Below, in pieces: positions 25,671 through 35,451 of a DNA stretch of 64,000 nucleotides (position 1 is its first letter; each line of letters starts with the position of its first letter). The notes under the pieces are model-generated. The model saw nothing but the letters and a program-made list of their open reading frames with translations. It made no database searches and had not been told where the DNA came from. The stretch covers positions 248,001-312,000 of the forward strand of contig NZ_CAMZOF010000003.1 in the NCBI RefSeq assembly GCF_947331435.1. Direction: 5' to 3'. This DNA is from Pelagibius sp. Alg239-R121. GTDB taxonomy: Bacteria; Pseudomonadota; Alphaproteobacteria; Kiloniellales; Kiloniellaceae. Made by a program: the position numbers and the translations under genes.

Positions 25671-27461
25671 ATGGCCGAAGTAAAGCCGCAGAAAATCTCC
25701 TTAAAAAGAACCGTCAGTTCTCTGAAGAAGTTTGGCAGGAACGATCAGGTTATCCTATCGGTGCTCGCGTTGGTAATCGGCGTGGCTGCAGGACTGGCAG
25801 AACTTGCCTTTCGTTCGGGTATCGGCCTGGTTCAGAGAATGGGTTATGGGTTTTCGAGCGAGAAGGTCGCCAGCCTCGCATCGAACCTTCCCTGGTGGCA
25901 GCTTTTACTTGTTCCTGCCGTTGGCGGTTTGCTGATCGGCTGTTTCATTCATTTCTTCATGCCTGGCCGCCGCCCTCAGGGCGTGGCCCAAGTGATCGAA
26001 TCCAGCGCCCTACGTGGTGGACGGATGTCGCTCACCCTCGGCATCAAGTCGGCTGTTGTCAGTGCGGCATCGATCGGTGTCGGCGCGTCGGTCGGCCGTG
26101 AAGGGCCTATCGTCCATCTCGGTGCAAGCCTGGGCGCCTGGGTCTCTAAGCGCCTACATCTGGGCCGGTCTCTGTCGCGCACCTTACTTGGCTGCGGAGT
26201 TGCAGCGGCCGTTGCCGCTTCCTTCAACGCGCCGATTGCCGGCACTTTCTTCGCGCTCGAGGTCGTGGTCGGTCACTATGCCATTTCGGCATTCGCACCG
26301 ATTGTGATCGCGTCCGTCGTCGGGACCATCGTCAGCCGCATGAACTACGGCGACTTTCCTGCTTTCATCCTGCCGGAATCCTGGACCATTGTGTCCTTCT
26401 GGGAGTTTCCTGCCTTTGCTCTGCTTGGCGTTGTTTCTGCCGCAGCCGCAGTCCTTTTCATGCGGTCGGTTATGTTCACTGAAGACACGGTGCAGCGCAT
26501 TGGCCTTCCGGTTTGGGCGCAGCCGGCCATTGGCGGCCTGATCGTTGGTATCATTGCCATCGGCTTCCCCCAGGTTCTGGGTGTCGGCTACGAGGCGACC
26601 GACGCAGCACTCTCAGCAAGATATGAACTTTGGCTCTTAATTGCCTTGGTGGCGACCAAAACCGCGGCGACGGCGGTTTCGATCGGATGCCGTTTTGGCG
26701 GCGGTGTGTTCTCGCCGTCGCTCTTTATCGGTGCGATGGTGGGTGGCGCATTCGGCGTAATCGCTACTACGGCCTTTCCTGAACTTTCGTCGGGTCACGG
26801 CGCCTATACCATGATTGGCATGGGCGCGGTCGCGGGAGCAGTATTGGGGGCGCCGATTTCGACCATTCTGATGATCTTCGAACTCACCAATGACTACACC
26901 CTGACCATCGGCGTGATGGTCGCGACCGCCATTGCCAGCATCATTACGCAACAGGCGTTCGGGCGCTCCTTCTTTGCCTGGCAGTTGGAGCGGCGGGGGA
27001 TTATCATTAAGGGCGGCCAGGAACTGGGGCTGCTGCGCTCAATCAAAGTCGGGACTGTGCTGGACGGCACTTACGAGATCGTTAATCCCGATACTGATCT
27101 GCCGACAGTGCGCGAACGCCTGCAGGAGGCGCCCTGGGGCGAACTCTTCGTCATTGACGAAAAGGGGGCGCTGGTCGGCACCATCACATTCTCGGATCTG
27201 CATGAAGCGGCGTTTGACACCTGTCACGACGCGGAATGGACTGCAATCAACGTTGCACGGGAACATCCGGTTGTGCTGAAACGGCATGATGATCTGGAGA
27301 CGGCAGTCAAGGTCTATGGCTCGACGGGCGAAGTTCATGTGCCGATCGTTGAAGACAGCACCTCCATGATCATGTGCGGCGTTGCCCACGAGCACGAAGT
27401 CATGCTGGCCTACCACCGCGCACTGAACCAGGCGCGTGCGGAAGAACGCGGCGAAGCCTGA
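25671..27461 (+). CDS. ClC-family chloride channel/transporter with C-terminal CBS pair
   Basis: A 596-residue membrane protein. ClC hallmarks are GREGPIVHLGASLG near 142-155 (the Glu is the gating residue of exchangers), the GGGVFSPSLFIG selectivity loop near 344, and GMGAVAGAVLGAPIST. The usual GSGIP loop is replaced by RRPQGVAQV near 105. About 10-12 membrane segments are followed by two CBS domains (about 455-590), which commonly bind adenine nucleotides. The intact gating Glu suits a chloride/proton exchanger. GGAGCAAGGG lies upstream of the ATG. No operon partners. Confidence 0.92.
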   Translation: MAEVKPQKISLKRTVSSLKKFGRNDQVILSVLALVIGVAAGLAELAFRSGIGLVQRMGYGFSSEKVASLASNLPWWQLLLVPAVGGLLIGCFIHFFMPGRRPQGVAQVIESSALRGGRMSLTLGIKSAVVSAASIGVGASVGREGPIVHLGASLGAWVSKRLHLGRSLSRTLLGCGVAAAVAASFNAPIAGTFFALEVVVGHYAISAFAPIVIASVVGTIVSRMNYGDFPAFILPESWTIVSFWEFPAFALLGVVSAAAAVLFMRSVMFTEDTVQRIGLPVWAQPAIGGLIVGIIAIGFPQVLGVGYEATDAALSARYELWLLIALVATKTAATAVSIGCRFGGGVFSPSLFIGAMVGGAFGVIATTAFPELSSGHGAYTMIGMGAVAGAVLGAPISTILMIFELTNDYTLTIGVMVATAIASIITQQAFGRSFFAWQLERRGIIIKGGQELGLLRSIKVGTVLDGTYEIVNPDTDLPTVRERLQEAPWGELFVIDEKGALVGTITFSDLHEAAFDTCHDAEWTAINVAREHPVVLKRHDDLETAVKVYGSTGEVHVPIVEDSTSMIMCGVAHEHEVMLAYHRALNQARAEERGEA

Positions 27462-27484
27462 CTTTCTTCAATTTTTCCAAGGAT

Positions 27485-28645
27485 CTAGTCCTCGAGCAGG
27501 TAACCGCCGTCACGGCCCTCGATGAGATCCTTGCCGACGATCTTGGCGATCGAATCTTTTGCCGACACGTATTTGTGGCTATTGCGCGACAGTACCAAAC
27601 CGCTCGTACCCGCTTTGATAGCCTGTCGGCCCTCCAAGGGCTGCTCGGCGGCCGGGTCGATCAGCCAGGCGACCACTTCGCCTTTCCGGATCTGATCGCC
27701 AATGTCGACGTTATACGCCAAGATTCCGGCGGCGGGTGATCGCACGACGTCGGTGGCAGCAAGATCTGTTGCTTCGCAGAGTAACGCCGGGATCTCGGGA
27801 TCAGCGCCTTCGCTACGGATAAAACCGCGATGTCGCAGAAAATTGAAAAGCGCCGCGGCGTCCTTGCGCCCCAACTCGTCTGAAACGTCGTTTCGGCCGC
27901 GTAGTTCGACTGTTGCGGCAAGACAGGCCGGCAAAATAGAGCAATCAGGATAGCGCTTTGCCAATTTGATCCAAGGAGTCGAAAAGGCCTCGTCGAAAGA
28001 AGCTCCGCCCGAATCCTCGGCAAGGAGGGCCGCACGGCATTCTAATTCGGCGACCAGGTCCGCCGCTTCTGGCCAATGCTGCGGGATCAAAAAGGCATGC
28101 ATCAAGGCGTCGTCGTCGCAATGCAGATCGAGCACGATGTCGGCATCAACGGCTTCGCGGGCCAAAGTGAGTCGCAGGCTCTCCAGAAGATCGCGCGGCT
28201 CCCGTTCTAGTAGAACTCTGCGGAACAGCTGTCTGATTGCGATCGTATTTTTCAGCGCATCGTCGGATAGCTTCCTTTCCAACTCGTCCAGCGCAGTGTC
28301 ACCGGCCAGTGCGACCAGATCGGGCCAGTTGCGATTGAAATTGCCGTCCCCGTTCAAGGCATAGCGGCCAAGCTGGCTTTGATTGACGATCTGCCCGAGG
28401 CCAATAGGGTTGGCGTAGGGAATGACGACGATTTCACCAGACAGTCTTCCCTCTTCGTCGGCGCGATCCAGCAGGGGAATGAGATGATGCATTACCATCA
28501 TGCCCGGCGTTTCGTCGGCGTGGAGCGAGGCCTGAAGGTAGGCCTTGGGTCCATTGCCTGGGCTGCCATAGCGATGCAGCATCACTTCCTGGCCGGTGCC
28601 GGGGGAGTTGCCCTTTAGGGGGAGGCGTTCGGTCGTTCGTGCCAT
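27485..28645 (-). CDS. Succinylglutamate desuccinylase/aspartoacylase family deacylase
   Basis: A zinc carboxypeptidase-like hydrolase of 386 residues. Zinc ligands are visible in LHADETPGM (His42, Glu45) and VLDLHCDDDALMHAF (His near 176). The C-terminal 80 residues carry a lipoyl/biotin-like beta barrel segment (GILAYNVDIGDQIRKGEVVAWL). Relatives remove acyl groups from N-acyl amino acids, including ectoine precursors, but no ectoine genes are seen here. It converges on the ClC gene with a gap of about 23 bases. Substrate unknown. Confidence 0.85.
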   Translation of the reverse strand: MARTTERLPLKGNSPGTGQEVMLHRYGSPGNGPKAYLQASLHADETPGMMVMHHLIPLLDRADEEGRLSGEIVVIPYANPIGLGQIVNQSQLGRYALNGDGNFNRNWPDLVALAGDTALDELERKLSDDALKNTIAIRQLFRRVLLEREPRDLLESLRLTLAREAVDADIVLDLHCDDDALMHAFLIPQHWPEAADLVAELECRAALLAEDSGGASFDEAFSTPWIKLAKRYPDCSILPACLAATVELRGRNDVSDELGRKDAAALFNFLRHRGFIRSEGADPEIPALLCEATDLAATDVVRSPAAGILAYNVDIGDQIRKGEVVAWLIDPAAEQPLEGRQAIKAGTSGLVLSRNSHKYVSAKDSIAKIVGKDLIEGRDGGYLLED

Positions 28646-28861
28646 CTGAAGAAAACCTATTATCGATTGCTGGGATCGCCATTTCGCGATCTATCCTGAA
28701 ATTCGGAGCCAGCGACGTTACCTCTTTTGCCTGTCTATTGTCGAAGCCAGCTGGTGTTTCTCCGGGTATTTGCCTTTGCTGACTACGCGGTCTTGCTTTT
28801 TCCGGTTTATGTGGCTTTTGTGGCTGAGGTCTTGGTGGTGCTGAGGTATAAACGGCGGATC

Positions 28862-31192
28862 ATGATCGAATCCAACTCCGCCACGTCAAATCCGCCGCTG
28901 CCCTTGGCTGCTCCACAAAGCTCAGAGCAAGGAAATCTCAGTGCGCCTGCTGTCCGTTACCCTTATTTGGAGGGATTGAACGAGGCGCAGCAACAGGCTG
29001 TCGAAACGCTGGAAGGTGCTGTCTTGATGCTGGCCGGAGCCGGTACCGGGAAGACCCGCGCTCTGACGACCAGACTAGCACATCTCCTGAACACCGGAAC
29101 GGCATTCCCAGGTCAAATTCTCGCAGTAACCTTCACAAACAGGGCCGCGCAGGAGATGAAGGAGCGGGTAGCTGCGCTGGTAGGACAGCCTGTGGACGCC
29201 TGGTGGCTGGGCACTTTTCACTCCATTGCCGCCAAGATGCTCCGGATTAACGCTGAACGGGTCGGTTTACAGCCAAACTTCTCTATTCTCGATACCGACG
29301 ATCAATTGCGTTTGATCAAGCAGTTGTTGCAGGCAGCGGGCATCGACGACAAGAAATCCCCCGCGCGCACGGTTTTGGCGGTCATCCAGCGTTGGAAGGA
29401 TCGCGGTCTGCTGCCCGACAAGGTGTCGGCAGGTGAGGCGGGTGATCTGGCGAATGGACGGTTGGTCGAGCTTTACAGAGATTATCAGGAGCGGCTGCGG
29501 ACGCTCAATGCCTGTGACTTTGGCGACCTGCTGCTGCACTGCCTGACTTTATTTCAGAACCATCCTGATGTGCTCGCCGGCTACCACCAGCGTTTCAAGT
29601 TCATTCTGGTCGACGAATACCAGGATACCAATGTGGCTCAGTACCTCTGGCTTCGTCTGCTGGCGCAAGGGCACAAGAACCTCTGCTGCGTCGGTGACGA
29701 CGACCAATCGATCTATGGCTGGCGCGGAGCCGAAGTAGGAAACATCCTGAAATTCGAGCAGGATTTTCCAGGTGCCAAAGTGATCCGTCTGGAGCGGAAT
29801 TATCGCTCGACCGGGAACATCCTGGGGGCGGCATCGAGCCTGATCGCGCACAATGAAGGTCGGCTCGGGAAGACGCTCTGGACCGAAGACGAGGACGGCG
29901 ATCTGCTGCGTGTACGTGGGCTCTGGGACGGAGAGGCCGAGGCCCGATTTGTCGGAGAGGAAATCGAAGATTTCCAGCGGCGCGGATGTTCGCTCAGCCA
30001 GATCGCCATTCTGGTTCGGGCCGGATCCCAGACCCGTGAATTCGAAGAACGCTTCATTACCCTGGGCCTGCCTTATCGGGTGATTGGCGGTCCCAGGTTC
30101 TACGAGCGTATGGAGATCCGCGACGCGCTGGCTTATCTGAAACTCTTGATCGTGCCGGAACACGACCTGGCATTCGAGCGGATCGTGAATACGCCGAAAC
30201 GTGGTCTTGGAGACGCAACCGTCCGTGTTCTGCACCAGATCAGCCGGCAAAATGAAATCCCGCTCAGTCAGGCGGGCCGAATGGTGATTGGAACCGACGA
30301 ACTGCGGCCCGCAGCGCGGAAGTCGTTAGGAAATTTGCTGAGTGATTTCGAACGCTGGCGCAATTTGTTGGAGGATTTGCCTCATCACGAGGTCGCCGAG
30401 GTCGTCCTGGATGAATCGGGCTACACCCAGCTCTGGATGAATGACAAATCACCCGAAGCCCCCGGACGTCTGGAAAACCTGAAAGAACTGGTCAACGCCA
30501 TCGCTGAGTTTGAGAATCTGCCGGCCTTCCTTGAGCACGTGGGACTGGTCATGGAAACGCTGGAAAGCGATAGCAACGAGATGGTGAGCATCATGACCTT
30601 GCATGCTGCCAAGGGTCTCGAGTTCGATACGGTCTTTCTGCCGGGTTGGGAGGAAGGACTCTTTCCAAATCAGCGGGCGTTGGACGAATCCGGATTACGG
30701 GCACTGGAGGAGGAGCGGCGGCTGGCTTACGTGGGGCTGACTCGGGCGCGTCAGCGCGTGATCCTGAGCTTCGCGGCCAATCGCCGGATGCATGGTTCCT
30801 GGGCGTCGGCAATACCCTCGCGGTTTGTCGAGGAACTTCCGGATGACCGGGTTGAGCGCGAAAGCGACGTCGGCGTTTACAGCGGTCAACAGATGCACAG
30901 TGGTTATAGCGGCGGCGGATTCAGCGAAAACTGGGGGCAGAAAAGCCTGAGTCCGGGAATGGTGCGTGCCCAATCGTACCGGACATCGGCCAGCACAACA
31001 CGGGCGCCAAAGCAGACGTCAACCGCTTCGTCCGGCAGCGGGTATAAACGTGATGATCGCGTTTTCCATCAAAAATTCGGTTACGGAACAATTGCCGCCG
31101 TTGAAGGGGATCGCTTGAGCATTTCCTTTGACATTGCCGGGGAGAAAAAAGTGATTGCGAGCTTCGTCGTTCCTGCCGATCAGGCGGGCTGA
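28862..31192 (+). CDS. ATP-dependent DNA helicase UvrD/PcrA
   Basis: Superfamily I 3'-5' helicase of 776 residues used in nucleotide excision and mismatch repair. Motifs in order: LNEAQQQAVETLEG (Q motif), GAGTGKT near 58, AVTFTNRAAQEM (Ia), VDEYQDTN near 250 (II), GDDDQSIYGWRGA (III), LERNYRST (IV), TLHAAKGLEFDTVF (V) and VGLTRARQR (VI). The C-terminal end has a PcrA-like Tudor domain (DDRVFHQKFGYGTI). The ATG at 28862 was chosen because the upstream TTG-started extension is hydrophobic and unlike the family. Five bases before prmA. Confidence 0.93.
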   Translation: MIESNSATSNPPLPLAAPQSSEQGNLSAPAVRYPYLEGLNEAQQQAVETLEGAVLMLAGAGTGKTRALTTRLAHLLNTGTAFPGQILAVTFTNRAAQEMKERVAALVGQPVDAWWLGTFHSIAAKMLRINAERVGLQPNFSILDTDDQLRLIKQLLQAAGIDDKKSPARTVLAVIQRWKDRGLLPDKVSAGEAGDLANGRLVELYRDYQERLRTLNACDFGDLLLHCLTLFQNHPDVLAGYHQRFKFILVDEYQDTNVAQYLWLRLLAQGHKNLCCVGDDDQSIYGWRGAEVGNILKFEQDFPGAKVIRLERNYRSTGNILGAASSLIAHNEGRLGKTLWTEDEDGDLLRVRGLWDGEAEARFVGEEIEDFQRRGCSLSQIAILVRAGSQTREFEERFITLGLPYRVIGGPRFYERMEIRDALAYLKLLIVPEHDLAFERIVNTPKRGLGDATVRVLHQISRQNEIPLSQAGRMVIGTDELRPAARKSLGNLLSDFERWRNLLEDLPHHEVAEVVLDESGYTQLWMNDKSPEAPGRLENLKELVNAIAEFENLPAFLEHVGLVMETLESDSNEMVSIMTLHAAKGLEFDTVFLPGWEEGLFPNQRALDESGLRALEEERRLAYVGLTRARQRVILSFAANRRMHGSWASAIPSRFVEELPDDRVERESDVGVYSGQQMHSGYSGGGFSENWGQKSLSPGMVRAQSYRTSASTTRAPKQTSTASSGSGYKRDDRVFHQKFGYGTIAAVEGDRLSISFDIAGEKKVIASFVVPADQAG

Positions 31193-31196
31193 TTCC

Positions 31197-32090
31197 ATGG
31201 CCAAGTTACACTCAAAGGCGTCGAGCGCGGCCTGGTGCCTTGCTTTTTCTGTCGAAGCCGGAGCCCTGCCGCTGTTCGAGACGATTTTCGAGGTTTTGGA
31301 TGGTGCGATGGTAACCGGTGCCCCTGGCAGCGGCGGATTGATGACGCTTGAGATCTACCTCGCAGAACCGCCGCCTGACCAGCGGATCGGGGAATTGCTG
31401 GCGACTGCTTCCGAGATCGCCGGAGTGCCGTCACCCAAATATACGTTGACGCAATTGCCGGACGTCGATTGGGTCGCGGAAAGTCAAAAGGCTCTTCCGC
31501 CGATCTCTGCAGGTCGTTTCTATGTTTACGGTTCGCATGTTACCGGTCTTCCGCCAGCAGCCAGCATTCCTCTTTTGGTCGAGGCAAATGTTGCTTTTGG
31601 CACGGGACGGCACGAAAGCACTTATGGTTGCCTGCTGGCGTTGAGCCAACTGGCCAGGCGTCAGCGGCCGCGCAACGCACTGGATATGGGCTGCGGGTCC
31701 GGTATTCTCGCGATGGCAATGGCCCATCTTTGGCACTGTCCGATCCTGGCGGTGGATAACGACGCGGATTCCGTGCGTGTCGCAGGCGAAAATGCCCGGG
31801 AAAACAGGGTGTCGGACTGGATTGAGCCCCACTGCGGCGATGGCTACCGAAGCCATCTGGTTGCGCGAAGGGGGCCATTTGATCTGATCGTGGCGAACAT
31901 TCTGGCCGAGCCGCTTTGCGCAATGGCGACGGATTTAAAACGCCATCTAGCACCTGGCGGCCATGTTATCCTTGCCGGCTTGCTGACCAGCCAACAGCGT
32001 CAGGTTCTGGCCAGACACCGTGGACAAGGCATGCATCTTGTTCGCCGGCTTCATTTCGGGGAATGGACAACACTCGTCTTGCGGGCTTGA
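31197..32090 (+). CDS. prmA: Ribosomal protein L11 methyltransferase
   Basis: SAM-dependent methyltransferase of 298 residues that methylates ribosomal protein L11 on several lysines and the N-terminus. The SAM motif is DMGCGSGILAMA near 161. VAFGTGRHESTYGCLLAL before it is the PrmA signature, and DLIVANILAEPLC after it contains the NPPY-equivalent of the family. The start (MAKLHSKASS) is four bases after the stop of the helicase gene, so the two are probably one transcription unit. Confidence 0.93.
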   Translation: MAKLHSKASSAAWCLAFSVEAGALPLFETIFEVLDGAMVTGAPGSGGLMTLEIYLAEPPPDQRIGELLATASEIAGVPSPKYTLTQLPDVDWVAESQKALPPISAGRFYVYGSHVTGLPPAASIPLLVEANVAFGTGRHESTYGCLLALSQLARRQRPRNALDMGCGSGILAMAMAHLWHCPILAVDNDADSVRVAGENARENRVSDWIEPHCGDGYRSHLVARRGPFDLIVANILAEPLCAMATDLKRHLAPGGHVILAGLLTSQQRQVLARHRGQGMHLVRRLHFGEWTTLVLRA

Positions 32091-32134
32091 GGAACAGCAT
32101 TTCGAATGGCAGTGGTTCTGCTCAGACAAGCGCT

Positions 32135-32175
32135 CCAAAAAAGGAAACGGCGGCTTCCTCTCGGAAAGCCGCCGT
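32135..32175 (-). terminator. Rho-independent terminator of the DUF1127-like gene
   Basis: A perfect 10-bp stem (ACGGCGGCTT / AAGCCGCCGT) with a 9-base loop is followed, on the minus strand, by TTCCTTTTTTGG. It lies about 40 bases after the stop of the minus-strand gene at 32214 and between it and the converging prmA. Confidence 0.88.
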
Positions 32176-32213
32176 GCAAGTCGATAACTTAAAGATCTGC
32201 AATATAAAGCCGG

Positions 32214-32699
32214 TTAAGCGGCGCGGTGCGAAGCCGCGTTGCTGTTAGCGGCAGTCTTCGGTGCAACGGCCATCTTCGGTGCGACAACCGCGATCTCGGC
32301 GGCCGGATTCTGGACTGCGACAGGCTCGGAAGCCGCCTGCTCAGCCACAGAAGCCTTGGTATGGTCGGCTTTAGGATCGACGGCAACCAGTTGGTTGACA
32401 ACGTCGGTCATAACGGCGCGCTCGATGCCAATATCCGCCAAGAGCCGGTCGTCCAGCTGCTGAAGGTCGGCAAGAGTCCGGCGACGAAGCAAGGACATAC
32501 GAAGCGGATCGATCACGGCCTCTTTCACGACGCGGCCCATCGCTCCAAGCCCCGTCACGCGCAGGACCCAGCGTTTGGTCTGTGCGGCGAGCTTAAGCGT
32601 GGCTTCGCTCTGGCGACGGCGGGTATCAACCATCATCCATTCAAGGTCGTGCGGCTGGTTCGAAAAATCAAACTCCTTTGCAGCGTTTACTTTGGGCAT
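32214..32699 (-). CDS. DUF1127 (YjiS-like) domain protein with Ala-rich tail
   Basis: About 161 residues from this start. The middle holds a DUF1127-like motif, RTLADLQQLDDRLLADIGIER, preceded by a basic helical region. The C-terminal 50 residues are Ala/Val/Pro-rich and of low complexity. DUF1127 proteins are small alphaproteobacterial proteins, some involved in phosphate, RNA or stress responses; this one is longer than most. GGAG eight bases upstream supports 32699; an ATG at 32765 is an alternative. Ends with a clear terminator. Confidence 0.72.
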   Translation of the reverse strand: MPKVNAAKEFDFSNQPHDLEWMMVDTRRRQSEATLKLAAQTKRWVLRVTGLGAMGRVVKEAVIDPLRMSLLRRRTLADLQQLDDRLLADIGIERAVMTDVVNQLVAVDPKADHTKASVAEQAASEPVAVQNPAAEIAVVAPKMAVAPKTAANSNAASHRAA

Positions 32700-33010
32700 C
32701 TCTCGGACTCCATCTCGTTGGTTTTGAGCGGCTTGGGTTGCAGATCTTTGGTGCCGCCGTGTCATGAAAAGGAATCTAGGCTCTTTTATCTTCCTGAACA
32801 GAGGATTTATTGCAGCGCAGCATTGCGTTTCAAGCATGGGAAAAAATGGCGGAAAATATACGAATTTTTAACTTCTGGGCGGCTGGTTTGGTTAATGCAG
32901 CCGATTTCTAAGCGCTCTTGTCAAGGAGAGGTCCTACGCTTAGCTTTTAAGATCACCAGGGCGAGATCGCTCTGTCACTCATTGAACGAGAGTCTGATCA
33001 CGAGGTTGCC

Positions 33011-34876
33011 GTGCCATCATCATCCATGACTTCGTCCGCCGAAGTTTCGCCAGCGCAGGAATCCAAAGCCGGAACGGGGGACGGCGACCATCTGGCCGCT
33101 CTGCGGGCGGAATTGGACCGACGCAATCTCCAGGGTTTTGTCGTACCCAGGGCCGATGAACATCAAGGCGAATACGTGCCGGCCCGGGCTGAGCGGTTGG
33201 CATGGCTGACTGGGTTTACCGGATCCGCGGGTAGCGCCGCCGTTCTGCCGGACAAGGCAGCCGTCTTTGTCGATGGGCGCTATACCGTTCAGGTCCGCGA
33301 GCAGATAGATCTGACCCAATTCGCACCGCGGCATGTGACTGAGGAACCGCTTTCTGATTGGTTGAAAGAGAATTTGACTGACGGACAGCGTGTTGGATTC
33401 GACCCTTGGCTCCATACAGACAGCCAGGTTCTGCAGCTTCGCAATGCCGTGTCCGCAGCGAAGGGTGAACTTGTCGCCTGCGAGACGAATCCGCTGGATA
33501 GCGCCTGGCAGGATCAGCCTGAGGCCCCGCTTGCGGAGATCGTGCCCCACCAGATCGATTTTGCCGGACAGGCCTCCTTCGAAAAGCGCGCGGAGATCGC
33601 AGCCAAGATCAAGCAAGCCGGTTGCGCTGCGGCGGTGTCGACTCTGCCTGACTCGATAGCATGGCTTTTAAACGTGCGTGGCGGAGATGTGCCATGTACG
33701 CCATTGCCGTTGTCTTTTCTCATTCTGGCTAATGATGGGGTCGCGACTTGGTTCGTCGACGACCGAAAGCTCTCCGATGGTCTGCGCGAAGAACTGGGCA
33801 ATGGGGTCGATCTGCGAGCTCCTGCCGAATTGGCCGATGCGCTTGAAGAATTGGGAAGACGCAAAAGCAGTGTGATGGCGGATCCGGCATCTGCGCCAAA
33901 GTGGGTGTTTGAGCGATTGGAAGGGGCAGGCGCAGAGATTGTTAAAGCCAGCGATCCCTGCCAATTGCCTAAAGCTCAAAAAAATACGATCGAGCTTCAG
34001 GGCACTCGGAATGCGCACTTGCGCGACGGCGCCGCCTTAACCCGGTTCTTATCCTGGCTGGATCGGGAAGCACCGGCACAAGTTGCAGCTGGTAATCTCA
34101 GCGAACTCGATCTGGTGGAAAAGCTCTTGTCATTTCGCAAGGGAGATTCCTTGTTCCGGGACTCGTCCTTTGAGACCATATCGGCCTCAGGTCCGAATGG
34201 CGCTCTCTGCCATTACCGGGTGACGCCCGACAATGACAGGCGGCTCGGGACGGGTGAGCTGTATCTGGTGGATTCCGGCGCTCAGTATCTGGACGGTACC
34301 ACCGACGTTACGCGCACCGTTGCGATCGGCGAGCCATCGGCAGAAATGCGTGACCGCTACACCCGCGTACTGAAAGGTCACATTGCCCTTGCGCTGGCGC
34401 GTTTTCCTAAAGGAACCAATGGCGGACAGCTTGACAGTCTGGCGCGGTATCCACTTTGGCAGGCCGGCCTGGACTACGACCACGGCACTGGCCATGGCGT
34501 CGGCAGTTATTTGAGTGTCCATGAGGGGCCGCAGAGGATCGCCAAGGCAGGCTCGAATGTCGCCCTCCTGCCGGGCATGATCCTGTCAAATGAGCCTGGC
34601 TATTATAAGGCCGGCGGTTATGGAATCAGGATCGAAAATCTAGTCGCCGTTATTGAGCAGGAACAGCAGCCGGGAGAGGATCGGGCTATGCTGGCGTTCG
34701 AGACGCTGACGCTGGCACCGATTGACACCACTTTGGTCGAACCCGCACTTCTGACGGATGGCGAGGTCGCCTGGCTGGATAGTTATCACGCGCGGGTGCG
34801 GGCTTCGCTGATTGAAAACCTCGAAGGCGATGACGCGACGTGGCTGGAGAAGGTCACTCAGCCGTTGGCGCGGTAA
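33011..34876 (+). CDS. Xaa-Pro aminopeptidase (M24B, aminopeptidase P)
   Basis: Dinuclear metallopeptidase removing N-terminal residues before proline, 621 residues, the long three-domain type. The N-terminal creatinase-like domain has RADEHQGEYVPARAERLAWL, a phrase typical of this subgroup. The metal ligands of the pita-bread domain are visible: DSGAQYLDGTTDVTRT (two Asp, near 420 and 431), GTGHGVGSYLSVHEGP (His near 494), NEPGYY (Glu) and RIENL (Glu). The start is GTG with CGAGG upstream; an ATG 15 bases later is an alternative. Cytoplasmic. Confidence 0.92.
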   Translation: MPSSSMTSSAEVSPAQESKAGTGDGDHLAALRAELDRRNLQGFVVPRADEHQGEYVPARAERLAWLTGFTGSAGSAAVLPDKAAVFVDGRYTVQVREQIDLTQFAPRHVTEEPLSDWLKENLTDGQRVGFDPWLHTDSQVLQLRNAVSAAKGELVACETNPLDSAWQDQPEAPLAEIVPHQIDFAGQASFEKRAEIAAKIKQAGCAAAVSTLPDSIAWLLNVRGGDVPCTPLPLSFLILANDGVATWFVDDRKLSDGLREELGNGVDLRAPAELADALEELGRRKSSVMADPASAPKWVFERLEGAGAEIVKASDPCQLPKAQKNTIELQGTRNAHLRDGAALTRFLSWLDREAPAQVAAGNLSELDLVEKLLSFRKGDSLFRDSSFETISASGPNGALCHYRVTPDNDRRLGTGELYLVDSGAQYLDGTTDVTRTVAIGEPSAEMRDRYTRVLKGHIALALARFPKGTNGGQLDSLARYPLWQAGLDYDHGTGHGVGSYLSVHEGPQRIAKAGSNVALLPGMILSNEPGYYKAGGYGIRIENLVAVIEQEQQPGEDRAMLAFETLTLAPIDTTLVEPALLTDGEVAWLDSYHARVRASLIENLEGDDATWLEKVTQPLAR

Positions 34877-34892
34877 GCCGGCACGATGACCA

Positions 34893-35438
34893 TTACTTGC
34901 CGTCGGTAAATAGCACGTTCATGTAGGCGTGCTGGATGTCGTTGATGTGCCGGACGATGTCTGCGAGATCCTGGCCGATGCGCTCGGCCATTTGAAGATT
35001 TTCATCGACAAAGAGATCCGTTGGCTCCGCCCAGCGCTGGATCATATGGATCATAGCGCGGTAGGCTGCCCGCTCGTGCGGTTGGTTGCCTCGGCCAAGC
35101 TCGTGAATCTTGTTGAGAATGAATTCGAGACTGTCCTGCGCCTTCAGCATGTTGTTTTTGCCCAGGCCAGTGAGTCGTGCTTTGTGGGTGGTTTTCGATG
35201 CCCTGCGCGATTGCATCCGCATAATCTTGGCCTGCTGCGTTGCTGCAGCTGTGATCTGCTTGCTGTTCCGTTGCGCCGAATGGAAGGGCCGGGCGACGGC
35301 TGCAGCGATCTGATCGTTGGCAGTCGTTGTTGTTCTCGGTCCCGCCGTGTCATTGGACGGCGGGGCGATACCGGTCGGGATTGCGGCGCCCTTGGGCACG
35401 AGCAAGGATCCGGTCAGGCTTGCTGCTTTCAAAGTCAT
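34893..35438 (-). CDS. ParA-associated hypothetical protein with paralogous C-terminal domain
   Basis: A 181-residue product, not recognised. Residues 1-96 are basic and Ala/Thr-rich (GSLLVPKGAAIPTG; MRMQSRRASKTTHKARLTG) and probably disordered. The last 85 residues, beginning MLKAQDSLEF, are helical and 80% identical (68 of 85) to the whole of the separate protein at 37012-37269. The gene follows the ParA stop by 13 bases, so it is very likely the ParA partner. The start is uncertain: ATG 35438 has AAGGAG only one base away, and a GTG at 35462 overlaps the ParA end. A basic N-terminus is common in ParA-stimulating partners. Confidence 0.75.
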   Translation of the reverse strand: MTLKAASLTGSLLVPKGAAIPTGIAPPSNDTAGPRTTTTANDQIAAAVARPFHSAQRNSKQITAAATQQAKIMRMQSRRASKTTHKARLTGLGKNNMLKAQDSLEFILNKIHELGRGNQPHERAAYRAMIHMIQRWAEPTDLFVDENLQMAERIGQDLADIVRHINDIQHAYMNVLFTDGK

Positions 35439-35451
35439 GCTCCTTGCCACT

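Noticed and set aside
32226-33029. Long plus-strand ORF (267 codons) antisense to the DUF1127-like gene
   Set aside because: It overlaps a gene with recognised domain, ribosome site and terminator, and its product has no family-like features. It is a shadow frame.
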